64,000 nt of DNA from Ctenosaura bakeri (taxonomy: Eukaryota > Chordata > Lepidosauria > Squamata > Iguanidae). Location of the stretch: NCBI GenBank assembly GCA_948474755.1, contig CAOLHI010000249.1, forward strand, positions 992,001-1,056,000, in the 5' to 3' direction. The notes under the pieces are model-generated. The model was not told the DNA's origin and did not search any database. It was given only the letters and a program-made list of their open reading frames with translations. This document shows positions 11,505-20,929 of the stretch, in pieces (position 1 is the stretch's first letter; the number at the start of each line of letters is the position of its first letter). The translations under genes and the position numbers were made by a program.

Positions 11505-11855
11505 TGCTTGCAAAAAGGAAATCTATTTAAGGACTTCACCCAAAGCCAATTGTCCAAGTCTCACAGATGCAGTATGGGGTAAGAAAAAACAAAACAAAAG
11601 AAACAGGAAACAGAGGGGGGAATCCTATTTGGACTCCAAACAACTAGACAATTCTCACAATGTGGTGAGGGTGGGTTGTGCTATGAGGATCAAAGAGGTC
11701 AGATGAAGGGGCAATTAGTCTTAAATAGCTTCCAGCCCAGCCCCCATTATGTCCTGTGATTTGGCACAAGGTTCGAGTCATCAACATTCTGGTCTCTTTC
11801 ATGGAAACCATCAAATGGTTACCCTCTCCAGCAGTGACCTTCATCATGTGGATCC
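11505..11855. other. Possible upstream part of the same remnant
   Basis: An 84-codon minus-strand frame covers 11644-11898 but shows no motif I recognise. The sequence may belong to the element ending at 11096 or be unrelated. Confidence 0.3.
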
Positions 11856-11859
11856 AGGT

Positions 11860-12064
11860 AAGCATTCTCACTCCACAGTTACAGTGCTGTGATTCCACTT
11901 TATGACCACAAAGTGCTATGGAATCCTGTGATTGGCAGTTTAGGGAGGGGCATTTCTTAAGCAGAGATCTCTAGTGCCTCTATTACAAACCTCAGGATTC
12001 CTTAGGATGCAGCCACGGCAGCTAAAGTGGAATCACAATAATATAACTGCATTATGAAAGGACC
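11860..12064. mobile_element. Divergent family B-like palindrome
   Basis: The arms share GTGATTCCACTTTA at about 11889 with its complement TAAAGTGGAATCAC at about 12022. The centre has GGCAGTTTAGGGAGGGGCATTT as in family B. The ends (AGCATTCTCACTCC, and GGACC after ATGAAA) are poor matches to GGCCATTTCC, and no target duplication is visible. It is either an old subfamily or a related family. Confidence 0.6.
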
Positions 12065-12780
12065 TAGAAATTCACCTTTTAAATAGAAATTCGATGTAGC
12101 TATTTGGAAATTTTGGAGGGAAGCAGTGGGTGGTGCAAAATCCCACTTTGGGAAAACACAGATATTCAAAGGAGAATTTGAGAGGAATTGCTACTTAAAA
12201 TTGCACTGTGACAAAGAATGTATTCCTCCTCCTCCACCTCCTCCTCTTTTTTTTTTCAGACTCTCTCCCCACCCCAAATTGTCATGATTTGACTGCCACA
12301 GTGCTTGGAACTTTTTGTCTGCTTCAAATGCTGAATGAAAATGTATCTGACATTGCACCTGAATAATTCTAGAGACATTCCTGCCCCAAAAGCTGACCCT
12401 AGATGCATTGGATGACAACTCCCTAGGCAGTCACCTTTGTTCCCCAGAATTATCCCTAGGAATGATACTACTTCATTGCTTAATGTCATTATGTGAGCAT
12501 TTGTCACCAGTGAGGCCCCTAAGCTAGTGCTGAATGCTGGCAAGCAATGTGTTTCACAGTAAGAGTGCTGATTCAGAGACTGGTGGCATCCAAATTATGT
12601 TATTTTTTTTAAAAAAGACCAAAAATAGGGGATGAAGAATTCCTCAGAATATTGCAACTGCTAAGTAGTATGCCCTTGCCTGAAACTTCTCCTGTTCAAC
12701 CCACCAGTGCATGAAATTTGCTCCCCTCCTGCCTATGCTTTTGAGGGAAAAAGCTTTGATAAAGATGGAAAGGGAAACTT
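12065..12780. other. Nothing recognised; short CTC-rich tract
   Basis: A (CTC)n-like pyrimidine tract lies at about 12225-12260. Two overlapping minus-strand frames (12191-12543) have no domain. Confidence 0.4.
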
Positions 12781-12781
12781 T

Positions 12782-12983
12782 GGCCATTTCCACACTATAC
12801 TTTTATAGTGCTATTATTACACTTGAAACATCCTTGAAATCCAGGGAAGTTGCAGTTTAGGGAGGGGCATTTAGAATTCTCAGACAGAGAGCTCTTTACC
12901 ATCAATAAACTACAAACGCCAGAATTCCATAGGATGTTGAATGTGGAATAATAGTACTATAACAGTGCAGGGTGGAAATGGCC
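12782..12983. mobile_element. Family B palindromic MITE, 202 bp, TSD TTT
   Basis: The ends are GGCCATTTCCACACTATACTT and GGTGGAAATGGCC, flanked by TTT at 12779-12781 and TTT at 12984-12986. The arms are inverted repeats of about 90 bp around TTTAGAATTCTCAGACAGAGAGCTC. The length equals the copies at 4040 and 53294. Confidence 0.9.
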
Positions 12984-13106
12984 TTTGAGTTATCCTAGGA
13001 CATTTCAAGTTGGTTTTCTCAGAGAGCTGGTTTTGACCATTCCCAAGGTTTTATCTCCAGTATTTTGTATTCAGAAGCATTCCAAACAGGGAAAGTTACT
13101 CTAGAT

Positions 13107-13235
13107 CAAGAGTGAAGAAGCCTCCAAGTGCTATTGAGCTACAAGTGCTACAACTCCCATCATCTATCACATTTGGTCAAGGCTAGCTGTAACTGATGGG
13201 ACTTGGAATATAATCACATCTGGTTCCCCAGCCTA
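13107..13235. mobile_element. Degraded hAT-like palindrome
   Basis: CAAGAGTGAAGAAGCCTCCAAG at the left and CATCTGGTTCCCCAGCCTA at the right correspond to the ends of the 4994 element. The core has CTACAACTCCCATCATC and GATGGGACTTGG in inverted order. No target duplication is recognisable, so it is an older copy. Confidence 0.6.
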
Positions 13236-13347
13236 TTATGATCAATAGCTGTTGGAAGCGCTGTCTTCCCTGATTTTACCTAGTCCTTCCAAAAAACAAA
13301 AAACACAAACTGCTCTAAACCTCTGACCATTGCATTCTGCAAGTTAA

Positions 13348-13794
13348 TCTTCTTAATATATAAAAGTCAAAGTTTGTGAGTTTGTCTGCATCAGGCAGGC
13401 GAAGATCTCATATGATTGGCTTCCTGTGTAGATTCTATGGAATCCTAGGGTTGGCAGTTTAGGGAGGAGTCTTTAGAATTCTCAGCCAGAGAGCTCTTGG
13501 CCTCAGGTCAGTTGCTATGGAGACGAGGTCTAGCAGCAAGGAGAAGGGCAGTGAATTCCCTCAAAAACCAAACCTCTGTATGTTAACAACTCTGAAAACA
13601 GATTGGATTGGGAACTATGGGGAAAAGTTACAAGTACTGGACAAGGCAGTTTGGGAAATTACAGACAAATCTGTGTATTTCAACTGCATCTAATCCCTAA
13701 GGTAAGGTATGGTAATTTCTAAGGTATTTCTAACAGGTATTACCTGTGAGAAAATAAAATAAAATTCTCAGGCAACACTGGGTAAATACGCTAG
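13348..13794 (+). mobile_element. Non-autonomous Helitron, ~447 bp
   Basis: The 5' end TCTTCTTAATATATAAAAGTCAAAG and the 3' end GGCAACACTGGGTAAATACGCTAG are typical of vertebrate rolling-circle Helitrons. The final CTAG is at 13791-13794. The flanks are A at 13347 and T at 13795, the expected AT insertion site with no duplication. The interior carries a family B MITE core at about 13430-13513 without either MITE terminus, so that piece was captured or is a decayed passenger. No Rep/helicase sequence is present. Confidence 0.7.
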
Positions 13795-13795
13795 T

Positions 13796-14520
13796 TATGA
13801 ATAAATACAGAATACATTTGATAAGAGTTATCCCATAGTTTCATTATGTTTTCCCAGAACCTAATAATTGTAAACAATTAGAACCATATATCATAATTTA
13901 AAATTGATGCTCCAACACTATCTTTTCCTTTGCCTTTATTTGTGTGTGTGTGTGTATTCCTGAACTATCTCACACATAAAATTCATTCAGTCAATACAGC
14001 TTGAATATAGTCCTTCTCCTAGAATTCTCTAGAAGACTTCATGAGAAAGTGAGGGAGGAGGAGATGACAATAGATAGTGTTCCTCTATGATCAATTTAAC
14101 AATATCTTAGTAGAACCCTGTTATGCTTTAAATGGCATGCTGTGTTTAAATGGTGTTTTAAAATGTTCCTCTCCTATTCTATCCCGTTCTTGCTGAAGTT
14201 GATTGAATTGTATTAATTTAATAGAGAAGATGCATATTTCAAATCTAAAACAATAGTCTAATTGCCTCAGATTTTAAATGTTTGTTTAGAGAAGAAAGAG
14301 TACATTGTCATTTTTTTTAAAAAAAAAAATTCAATTAAGAATCAGCTGACTTTATTTACCACATGTTGTGTTGATGGGCATCCAAGAGAGCTAACCATTT
14401 GGAGGAGATTTGTCTCTCATTGTAAACATGTTAATGTTTCAATATCAATCATTTTTTTGTGTTGCTTTTCTCCTCCTTTCCTCTCTTGGCAAGATATTTT
14501 AAAAATTATAATCACATGTT
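13796..14520. other. Nothing recognised
   Basis: AT-rich, with a short TG run near 13941-13956. The 86-codon plus-strand frame 14262-14522 runs through a T8-A10 tract and has no domain. Confidence 0.4.
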
Positions 14521-14525
14521 AAAAT

Positions 14526-14654
14526 CAAGAGTGTGAATCATGTGGCTCTCCAGAAGTTGTTCTCTTTGTCTTTCTTATTATTGGATATATCAACCAGGGC
14601 TGATGGATGCTGTAGTCCAACAACATCTGCAGGGCTGTCTGATGCACACCACTG
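14526..14654. mobile_element. hAT-like palindromic MITE with 8-bp TSD
   Basis: It starts CAAGAGTGTGAATCATGTGG and ends GCACACCACTG, with GTAGTCCAACAACATCTGCAGGG as one arm core. The flanks are GTTAAAAT at 14518-14525 and GTTTAAAT at 14655-14662, 8 bp with one mismatch. Same family as 4994-5130. Confidence 0.75.
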
Positions 14655-15324
14655 GTTTAAATGAACCAGCAAAAAGAAACTTCACCCTACTATATTCAAG
14701 CAGAAACATAAAATTTCAATGCAACTGAATAGAAACAATATAATACCAAATCTTACCACATGATAATGCTTAGGGTTCTTATGATGCACCAGTATTTCTG
14801 AGAAAACCTGTGAACAAAATATCTCTGTCAAGGGAAAAGAGTCATATTTATTTATTTATTTTTCACATCTATGTGCAGCTTTTCTCTCAGAATGGGATCC
14901 AAGGCAGCTTCTAGAAGTCAATTAAAACATTTACAATAAAATTTAAAAACCAAAATCAACTACATAAAAACAGAATAAAGTCATTATATAAACATACAGA
15001 AGTTTAACAAAAATAAAGAAAACTTCCCAATAAAAAAGAAAAATTCTCCTCACATATTGAAAGCCTACCTGAACAGAAGTTTTTTTTACTGTTGAAAGTA
15101 AAGTAGGGAGGGGGCCAGCCTAGTCTCCCATGGAAGAGTTCCGCAGGATGGGAGCAGCCACTGAGAAGACTCTCTCCCCTGTCTTCACCAGGTGAGCATG
15201 GGATGGTATTGGAACTGAGAGAAAGCCTTCCTCTGCAGATCTTAAAACATTAGCAGGCTCAGGTGGGGAAATATAGTCTTTCAAACAGTCTGGACCTAAG
15301 CCATAAAGGGTTTTATAGGTCATG

Positions 15325-15619
15325 ACTGAGAGTCAGTGTAATGTAGTGGTTTCAGGAGGTCGACCCCTCCTGAAACTGCAAATCCCAGGATTCCATAGGA
15401 TGTTGCAAGTGGAATAATAGTGCTATAACAGACTAGTACGGAAATGGCCAATGTTTGATTACAACCCTGGAGAGCACGGTCCCATTACCCATTGGACATG
15501 GAAACCCACTAGATGAAACTGGACATGTCACACACTCTCAGCCCCCAGAAAACCCCATGTTAGGATCATCTTAGGGCTGCCCTAGGTCAGAAACAGCTTG
15601 AAGGGACACAACAGCAACA
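15325..15619 (+). mobile_element. ACA-type SINE with 10-bp TSD, hosting a MITE fragment
   Basis: The SINE head AGAGTCAGTGTAATGTAGTGG and the tail CCTAGGTCAGAAACAGCTTGAAGGGACACAACAGCAACA are flanked by ATAGGTCATG at 15315-15324 and ATAGATCATG at 15620-15629. The head is broken just after GTAGTGG by a family B fragment and resumes as ATGTTTGATTACAACCCTGG. The order of events is L2, then SINE, then MITE. Confidence 0.85.
15350..15449. mobile_element. Family B MITE, left arm missing
   Basis: Only the central loop and right arm remain: CTGCAAATCCCAGGATTCC, GGAATAATAGTGCTATAACA, ending CGGAAATGGCC at 15449. A short hairpin, TTCAGGAGG paired with CCTCCTGAA, marks the former centre. The left terminus has been lost, so no duplication can be read. 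Confidence 0.8.
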
Positions 15620-15806
15620 ATAGATCATGGGCAGCAGTTCAAATTGTGCCCAGAAATGAACCAGTAGCCAGCTTCAGCTGAGTGACAACATGCCAGTGAA
15701 GCATTTAGTGACTAAATGGCTGTTTGGAAAGATCTTTTACGGTTGTGTGTATTGCATTTTTTGTTGGTTTTCTCATGCTTTTTAATGATTCTATCTTGTC
15801 TTCATA

Positions 15807-15912
15807 GAATCATAGAATCATAGAAATGTAGAGTTGGAAGAGACCACACGGGCCATCCAGTCCATCCCCCTGCCATGCAGGAACACCCTCAAAGCACTCC
15901 CGACAAGGTGTC
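15807..15912 (-). mobile_element. CR1 3' tail
   Basis: This has the repeated ATAGAATC octamer-like CR1 terminus followed by GTAGAGTTGGAAGAGACCACACGGGCC. It is a severely 5'-truncated copy, which is usual for CR1 retrotransposition. Confidence 0.9.
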
Positions 15913-15929
15913 ATTGTTTTAATATGGTA

Positions 15930-16070
15930 GTTTATTTAATTTTTAAAAAAAAAATATTTTATTACTGATTTTCACTTCATGCACCTTGCTCTGATTCATG
16001 TATGATCTACCTTAGGTTTCATTCAAGAGAAAGGTTAAGATATGAATTAAATAAATACGTACTTTTTTCC
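15930..16070 (+). mobile_element. Probable L2-type tail
   Basis: The segment TCTACCTTAGGTTTCATTCAAGAGAAAGGTTAAGATATGAATTAAATAAATACG resembles the terminal pattern of L2-type elements (a GAGAAAGG-like box and then a short AATA repeat). Short and old. Confidence 0.45.
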
Positions 16071-16110
16071 CCAATTTTTTTCACAATTTTGTAGAAATTT
16101 TGGAGACTCA

Positions 16111-16577
16111 GGCCCTTTCCGCATGTGGGAAAGGAACCACACAAAAACGGGACTCACTGGATTTCTTCAGCATCCGGGCGAGTCCGTCGAGACGAGGAGC
16201 AGTGCAAGTTCATCGCTCCGCACTGCTCTGGTGTCCAAAATGGCAGCTTCAGGTTGGTGGAGGCTCTCCACCAACCGGAGAAGCTCGCCAGCCTAAAGCC
16301 CGCCCCTGGCAGATCTGCAGGCACGCACTAGTGCATGCCTGCAAATCTGCACTGGAGCGTGGCGACAGAACAACACAGGGTGGCGCGCTCTGTGCTTTTG
16401 AAAAACCTCTTAAAAGAGGTTTTTAAAAAGCACGCTGCGCAACCAGTTCCAGTTGCTCCGAACCGGACTGAGGTGCGGAACTACAAAAAGTAGTCCACCC
16501 CAGTCCACTCCACGGTGCAGAAGACCTCCATCGGAGGTCACTCTGCACTGTTTTAATAGCCTGGTGCGGAAAGGGCC
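16111..16577. mobile_element. Family D GC-rich DNA transposon, 467 bp, TSD TCA
   Basis: The termini GGCCCTTTCCGCATG and GGTGCGGAAAGGGCC form a perfect 13-bp inverted repeat identical to the family A terminus. The flanks are TCA at 16108-16110 and TCA at 16578-16580. The interior is unlike family A: CATCCGGGCGAGTCCGTCGAGACGAGG, a GGAGGCTCTCCACC hairpin, an AAACCTCTTAAAAGAGGTTT palindrome at about 16403-16424, and a GACCTCCATCGGAGGTC palindrome at about 16524-16540. No transposase frame is present (longest 108 codons). It looks recent. Confidence 0.85.
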
Positions 16578-16580
16578 TCA

Positions 16581-17350
16581 GTTTTTAAATCTTAAACTGT
16601 TCTGCCACATGATCCTCACCTCTGTTTCCCCATGCTGCTGTTGATTCCATTTATTTATCTATTTAAAAACCTGTTTTAATCCCCACCCAGGAAAAAAATA
16701 TTGGGTCTGAGAATGCTCAAAAATTATTTTAAAAAGCTACGAAATACACAGCTAAAAACATAATAAGTTATTCTTGTAAAACTGTGACACACCACAAGTT
16801 TTGTTACTGATGGTCATGATGCCACTTCCAATGTAATGATGCCTGAAATGCTAGCTTTTCAAAATCAAAGAGTCCACCAGACCCACCAATAATATGAAAT
16901 GATGGTAAGCAAATTAGATTGATGACTAGGGGTGTCCACACCTTGTGGGTGCATCCAGGTTGAAGAGGAAAGCCTTGCAGTGGACACTTACCACTGAGAT
17001 ATATTCATGCTGACTTTTACTTCTCCAGCAATGTTGGGGGGACTGTATATATGAACAATCATTGAAGCTAATGTATCTAAGGTATATAATGAAGCCTCCT
17101 GTTGTGATGACACCGATACATATTTATCATCCATGGATGTTGTGTTTTTTAAGAAAGAGCAAGAGAAAAATGTGTGCATTGCCATCATTCATAGTTTGAC
17201 ATTATGCTAATTTCTAAAATGGATGAAATGTTTTCACAGAACTCTTCCACTTAATTATATGACCATATAATGCTTTTGGTGTCACTTCAGAGGATTCATT
17301 TCATTTAAGTTTCATTTAGTTTTAGATTTTGTTTTCTTTTAGTTCTGTAT
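16581..17350. other. Possible L2 tail, otherwise nothing recognised
   Basis: At 16645-16760, TTATTTATCTATTTAAAAACC followed by ACCCAGG and A-rich sequence resembles a reversed L2 3' end. The rest shows no feature. Confidence 0.4.
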
Positions 17351-17351
17351 T

Positions 17352-17352
<1 letters not shown>

Positions 17353-17415
<63 letters not shown>

Positions 17416-17424
17416 CAGACAGAC
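17353..17424. repeat. (GATA)n microsatellite with GACA end
   Basis: About fifteen uninterrupted GATA units followed by three GACA units. Likely polymorphic. Confidence 0.97.
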
Positions 17425-17998
17425 TTTTAGCCTTCTTCTGCCCTGCATGCCACAAAGTCTATAGAAACATTTATAATCTTCTCAAAATATTGGTCTGATG
17501 ACCAGACAATGGCTCTTCTGTCTTCAAAAAATGTTAATGCAGAGACTGGAAGTAAATGATAATTACTTGAAATTAACTCCTTTTTCCAATAACAAAATCA
17601 AGTTGCTGTTATAACATAGTGATGGATTGTTGACTCATGTTATTTAACAGTTTCAGGGGTGTGGTTTCACTAGAAGGAAGATGTTGTGGGTATGAAGAAA
17701 ACAGCAAGGTGGATAGGAAAAGTAAGGCTTTTGTATTACTGAATGGCTTGACACACTCAGATTTTTAAGTAGATGTGAAGTAATTACTCTTCAGAAACAG
17801 GAATGAGTTGCTACTTAAAACTCCAATTTCAATGGAAACAAACTACTTTGGAACTGTAACTGTAACCAATTACCTTTAAAAAGTCACTTCCCGAGCTCTT
17901 CATCCAGTCATTTAAGTAATCTTTGGCTAGCTGATGGTAGAGAAATCATAGAGTCATACTGTGAGGATAGGTTGAACAGAACCTAAGTCCAAATAAAA
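17425..17998. other. Mostly unrecognised; short repeat shared with 23290-23400
   Basis: The segment about 17755-17890 contains AACTACTTTGGAACTGTAACTGTAACCAATTACCTTTAAAAAG, which parallels ACTACTTTGGAGCCTTGGAACTGTAACAATAATTGCTTTTAAAAA at 23333-23380. It is an interspersed repeat of unknown class. Confidence 0.4.
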
Positions 17999-19494
17999 TA
18001 GAATCATAGAATCATAGAAATGTAGAGTTGGAAGAGACCACACGGGCCATCCAGTCCAACCCCCTCCCATGCAGGAACACCCTCAAAGCAATCCCGACAA
18101 ATGGCCATCAAGCCTCTGCTTAAAAACTTCCAAGGAAGGAGACTCCACTACACTCCGAGGCAGCATATTCCACTGCCAGACAGCCCTGACTGTCAGGAAG
18201 TTCTTCCTGAGTTCAGGTGGAATCTCCTTTCCTGCAGCTTGAATCCATTGCTCCTTGTCCTGGTCTCTGGAGCAGCAGAAAACAAGCCCTCTCCTTCCTC
18301 TATGTGGCATCCCTTCAAATATTTAAACATGGCTATCATGTCCCCTCTTAACCTTCTCTTCTGCAGACTAAACATACCCAGCTCTCTAAGTCTATCCTCA
18401 TAGGGCATGGCTTCCAGGCCTCTCACCATTTTGGTCGCCCTCCTCTGGACTTGCTCCAGCTTGTCCATATCCTTCTTGAATTGGGGTGCCCAGAACTGGA
18501 CACAGTATTCAAGATGGGGTCTAACCAAAGCAGAGTAGAGTGGTACCAGTACCTCCCTCGATCTAGACACCATACTCCTATTGATGCAGCTGAGAATTGC
18601 ATTGGCTTTCTTGGCTGCCGCATCACACTGCTGACTCATGTTCAGCTTGTGGTCTATGAAGACTCCTAGATCCCTTTCATACATACTGCTATCCAGCCAC
18701 ACTTCCCCCATCCTATATTTGTGGATTGCATTTTTTCTACCAAAGTGTGGGACCTTACACTTCTCTCTGTTGAATTTCATTTTGTTCGCCTTGGCCCAGC
18801 TCTCCAAACTATCCAGGTCATTTTGCATTTTGATCCTGTCCTCTGGCGTATTAGCAACCCCTCCCAATTTGGTATCATCTGCAAATTTGATGAGCATGCT
18901 CTCTATTCCTTCATCCAAGTCATTGATAAAAATGTTGAACAGCACTGGGCCCAGGACAGAACCCTGTGGCAGCCCACTAGTCACTTCTCGCTAGGATGAA
19001 AAGCAGTCATTCGTAATCACCCTTTGGGTTCAGTCGGTCAACCAATTACAAATCCAACTAACAGTAGCCCTGTCCAGCCCACATTTTACTAGCTTCTTTG
19101 CAAGAATGTCATGGAGAACTTTGTCGAAGGCCTTTCTGAAATCGAGGTATGCTACATCCACAGCATTCCCTTCATCTATCAAGCTAGTAACTCTATCATA
19201 AAAAGAGATAAGATTAGTCTGGCATGACTTATTTTTGAGAAATCCATGTTGACTTCTCGTGATTACTGCGCTGCTTTCTAAGTGATTAGAAACTGACTGC
19301 TTAATGATTTGCTCCAGTATCTTTCCGGGTACTGATGTCAGGCTGACTGGGCGATAATTATTTGGGTCCTCTTTTTTCCCCTTCTTGAAGATGGGGATAA
19401 CATTTGCTCTCTTCCCGTCTGCTGGAACTTCTCCTGTCCTCCAAGATTTCTCAAAGATTATAGCAAGCGGTTCCGAAATGACCTCTGCCAGCTC
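17999..19494 (-). mobile_element. CR1 LINE, 5'-truncated, ~1.5 kb
   Basis: The 3' end at the low coordinate is the tandem ATAGAATC tail. Reading leftwards on the minus strand, the RT region is nearly intact. Codons upstream of 18985 still encode CR1 RT motifs (FSKAFDKVLHD-like near 19110-19140, HGFLKN near 19240, NYRPVS-like near 19355) but with stops or shifts. The 5' end stops at about 19494, where TATATATA begins. It is the youngest-looking large CR1 in the window. Confidence 0.9.
18193..18984 (-). CDS. CR1 reverse transcriptase, C-terminal open frame
   Basis: This 263-codon frame encodes the palm-to-thumb part of the CR1 RT, the enzyme that copies CR1 RNA during target-primed reverse transcription. 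Visible motifs are [18 protein letters not shown] at residues 5-22 and the catalytic FADD at residues 34-37 (about 18874-18885). KMKFNREKC (residues 68-76) and [18 protein letters not shown] lie further on. A full CR1 ORF2 is about 900-1000 residues with an APE endonuclease first; both that and the RT fingers are missing here. The ATG is internal and not a real start. It is retroelement coding sequence, not a host gene, and unlikely to be active alone. Confidence 0.85.
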   Translation of the reverse strand: MTSGLPQGSVLGPVLFNIFINDLDEGIESMLIKFADDTKLGGVANTPEDRIKMQNDLDSLESWAKANKMKFNREKCKVPHFGRKNAIHKYRMGEVWLDSSMYERDLGVFIDHKLNMSQQCDAAAKKANAILSCINRSMVSRSREVLVPLYSALVRPHLEYCVQFWAPQFKKDMDKLEQVQRRATKMVRGLEAMPYEDRLRELGMFSLQKRRLRGDMIAMFKYLKGCHIEEGEGLFSAAPETRTRSNGFKLQERRFHLNSGRTS

Positions 19495-19499
19495 TTATA

Positions 19500-20095
19500 T
19501 ATATAAATGATGTAAATTAAAGTTTGCACCTGGGAATGACAGTGGATGATAAAATCCTATGTAACACCTGCATGAGTCATTAGGGTTGTGTAACCAGGGC
19601 AGGGAGGTTGCATCATACCTCTAGCAAGGGCTGCTAGAGTTGCGTCAGCAATGGCTGTATATAAAGGGATGTGCTCTAACCCTCTGAGCTCTCTTGATGT
19701 CTGGGGAGTGGCTGGAGGCTATGTTCTACATGCTGCTGAATGCTCTGTTGGAGATTTGTATATACTATATGTATTGTAACTCAAGAGAAAAGGCCTCCTG
19801 TTGGAAGATAACATTTGTGTGGGAGTATTTTTCCTGGCTTCAGGGTTTTTGCTGTTAGTGGTTAACACTCTGCTGAGACACTTCAAGCTGTGTGAGTAAA
19901 CTCTGCTGCATGGTGATTTTTAAACACTTGACTCTGGTGAATTGTCCTTGGCCAGAGCTCAGTGCTGGAGGGAAGTGCTACTGGGATTTTTGTGTAGTGC
20001 CCATCATCCACCATACCTCTGACACATACGACTCCAGGCAGTCAATAAGTGCCAGAGGGAAATCATCTTGTGCCCTAAAAATCATTGCTGAATGA
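19500..20095 (+). mobile_element. Possible solo LTR with TATA box
   Basis: A strong TATA motif (GTATATAAAGGG at about 19658) is followed about 30 bp later by GAGCTCTCTTG. Upstream is GCATGAGTCATTAGG, which contains the AP-1-like TGAGTCA. Downstream is GTGAGTAAACTCTGCTG and a CTGACACA-like end near 20027. This layout fits an LTR U3-R-U5, but I see no second copy or target duplication. It could instead be a unique promoter-like region. Confidence 0.35.
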
Positions 20096-20239
20096 GGGTA
20101 GCAATGGAATAGACATGTTTTCCCCTGGCTGAAGAAACAAAAATTAAACTAACTTTTAAGAGGAACAGAAAGTAAAAAGGAACATTAAGAAATTACCTTT
20201 CATACACAAAAGGGCCAGGGTTTTTCTCTTTAGGTGGGG

Positions 20240-20440
20240 AAAACCTACATTAGAGACATTGCCTAGTCTTCTGGGGAGGCAGTGCCAGTGTGAGATCATG
20301 ATAGCCATGCACAATAGCAGCTTGTGATTCCAATGGAAGATCTCTCTTCTTCAGGTTATTAGTATCATCATGGTTTATATTTACCTCTGGCAAGCAATAT
20401 CTGCATGAAATCACAATGGTCAACCTTTCCTTTAGATAGG

Positions 20441-20492
<52 letters not shown>

Positions 20493-20925
20493 GACATGAG
20501 GTCACAATGCCTGTTCTCTCTTCTTTAGGCAAGCCACACCCACATTAACTCATAATAGCCAGCTTTTCTCTTTCTAGCAGGTAGTATCAACATGAAGTCA
20601 TGATGCCAGATTTTCCCCTTTAGGCAGGCATCATCAGCACAAAGGCACAAAGTGCAGTCTCCCATTTCCAGGTAAGTATCATTGGAGTGAGTCATAATAA
20701 CCAATTTATCTTTCTCAGCCAGGCATCTAGAGCAGGAGATCAGAATGGTATGCCTTTCTCCCTGCAACAGCATCAGCTTGCAATCCCTAACAAGTCAGCC
20801 TATCTCTGTAGAAAGGCATCATTATCATCATCATCACAGAAGATGGCCAGTCCTTCTCCTCCTCCTAGAAGGCTAAAGAATCAAAAGGTCACACTGGCCA
20901 ATAAGCCAGCATCAACATACTGACA
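20240..20925. repeat. Degenerate ~48-bp minisatellite
   Basis: A unit of the form GGCATCATCAACATGAAGTCACAATGCCAGCCTTTCTCTTTA recurs. Boundary marks (GGCATC or a variant) lie near 20526, 20579, 20626, 20672, 20722, 20770 and 20816, spacing 46-53 bp. Weaker units extend back to about 20240. One unit contains the long ATC run at 20441-20492, which appears to be an expansion of the CATCATCA part of the unit. The 82-codon minus frame across it is a by-product. Confidence 0.75.
20441..20492. repeat. (ATC)n microsatellite
   Basis: Seventeen CAT/ATC triplets without interruption, embedded in the 48-bp minisatellite. Confidence 0.97.
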
Positions 20926-20929
20926 TATA

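Larger units (their letters stand above)
14850..15720 (-). mobile_element. L2 LINE 3' region, interrupted by a SINE
   Basis: The 3' end is at the low coordinate (TTTATTTATTTTTCACATC, then AATGGGATCCAAGGCAGC). Upstream L2 3'-region sequence follows (CCCATGGAAGAGTTCCGCAGGATGGGAGCAGCC, AAAGGGTTTTATAGGTCATG) and parallels 35230-35560. A SINE interrupts it at 15325-15619. L2 resumes as GGGCAGCAGTTCAAATTGTGCCCAGAAATGAACCAG, matching TGTGCCTGAAAATGAACCAGCAGC at about 35540. Confidence 0.75.

Noticed and set aside
20240..20925. Regularly spaced repeats resembling a CRISPR array
   Set aside because: Units are degenerate along their whole length with no conserved repeat and unique spacer alternation. 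The context is a vertebrate genome; it is a minisatellite.
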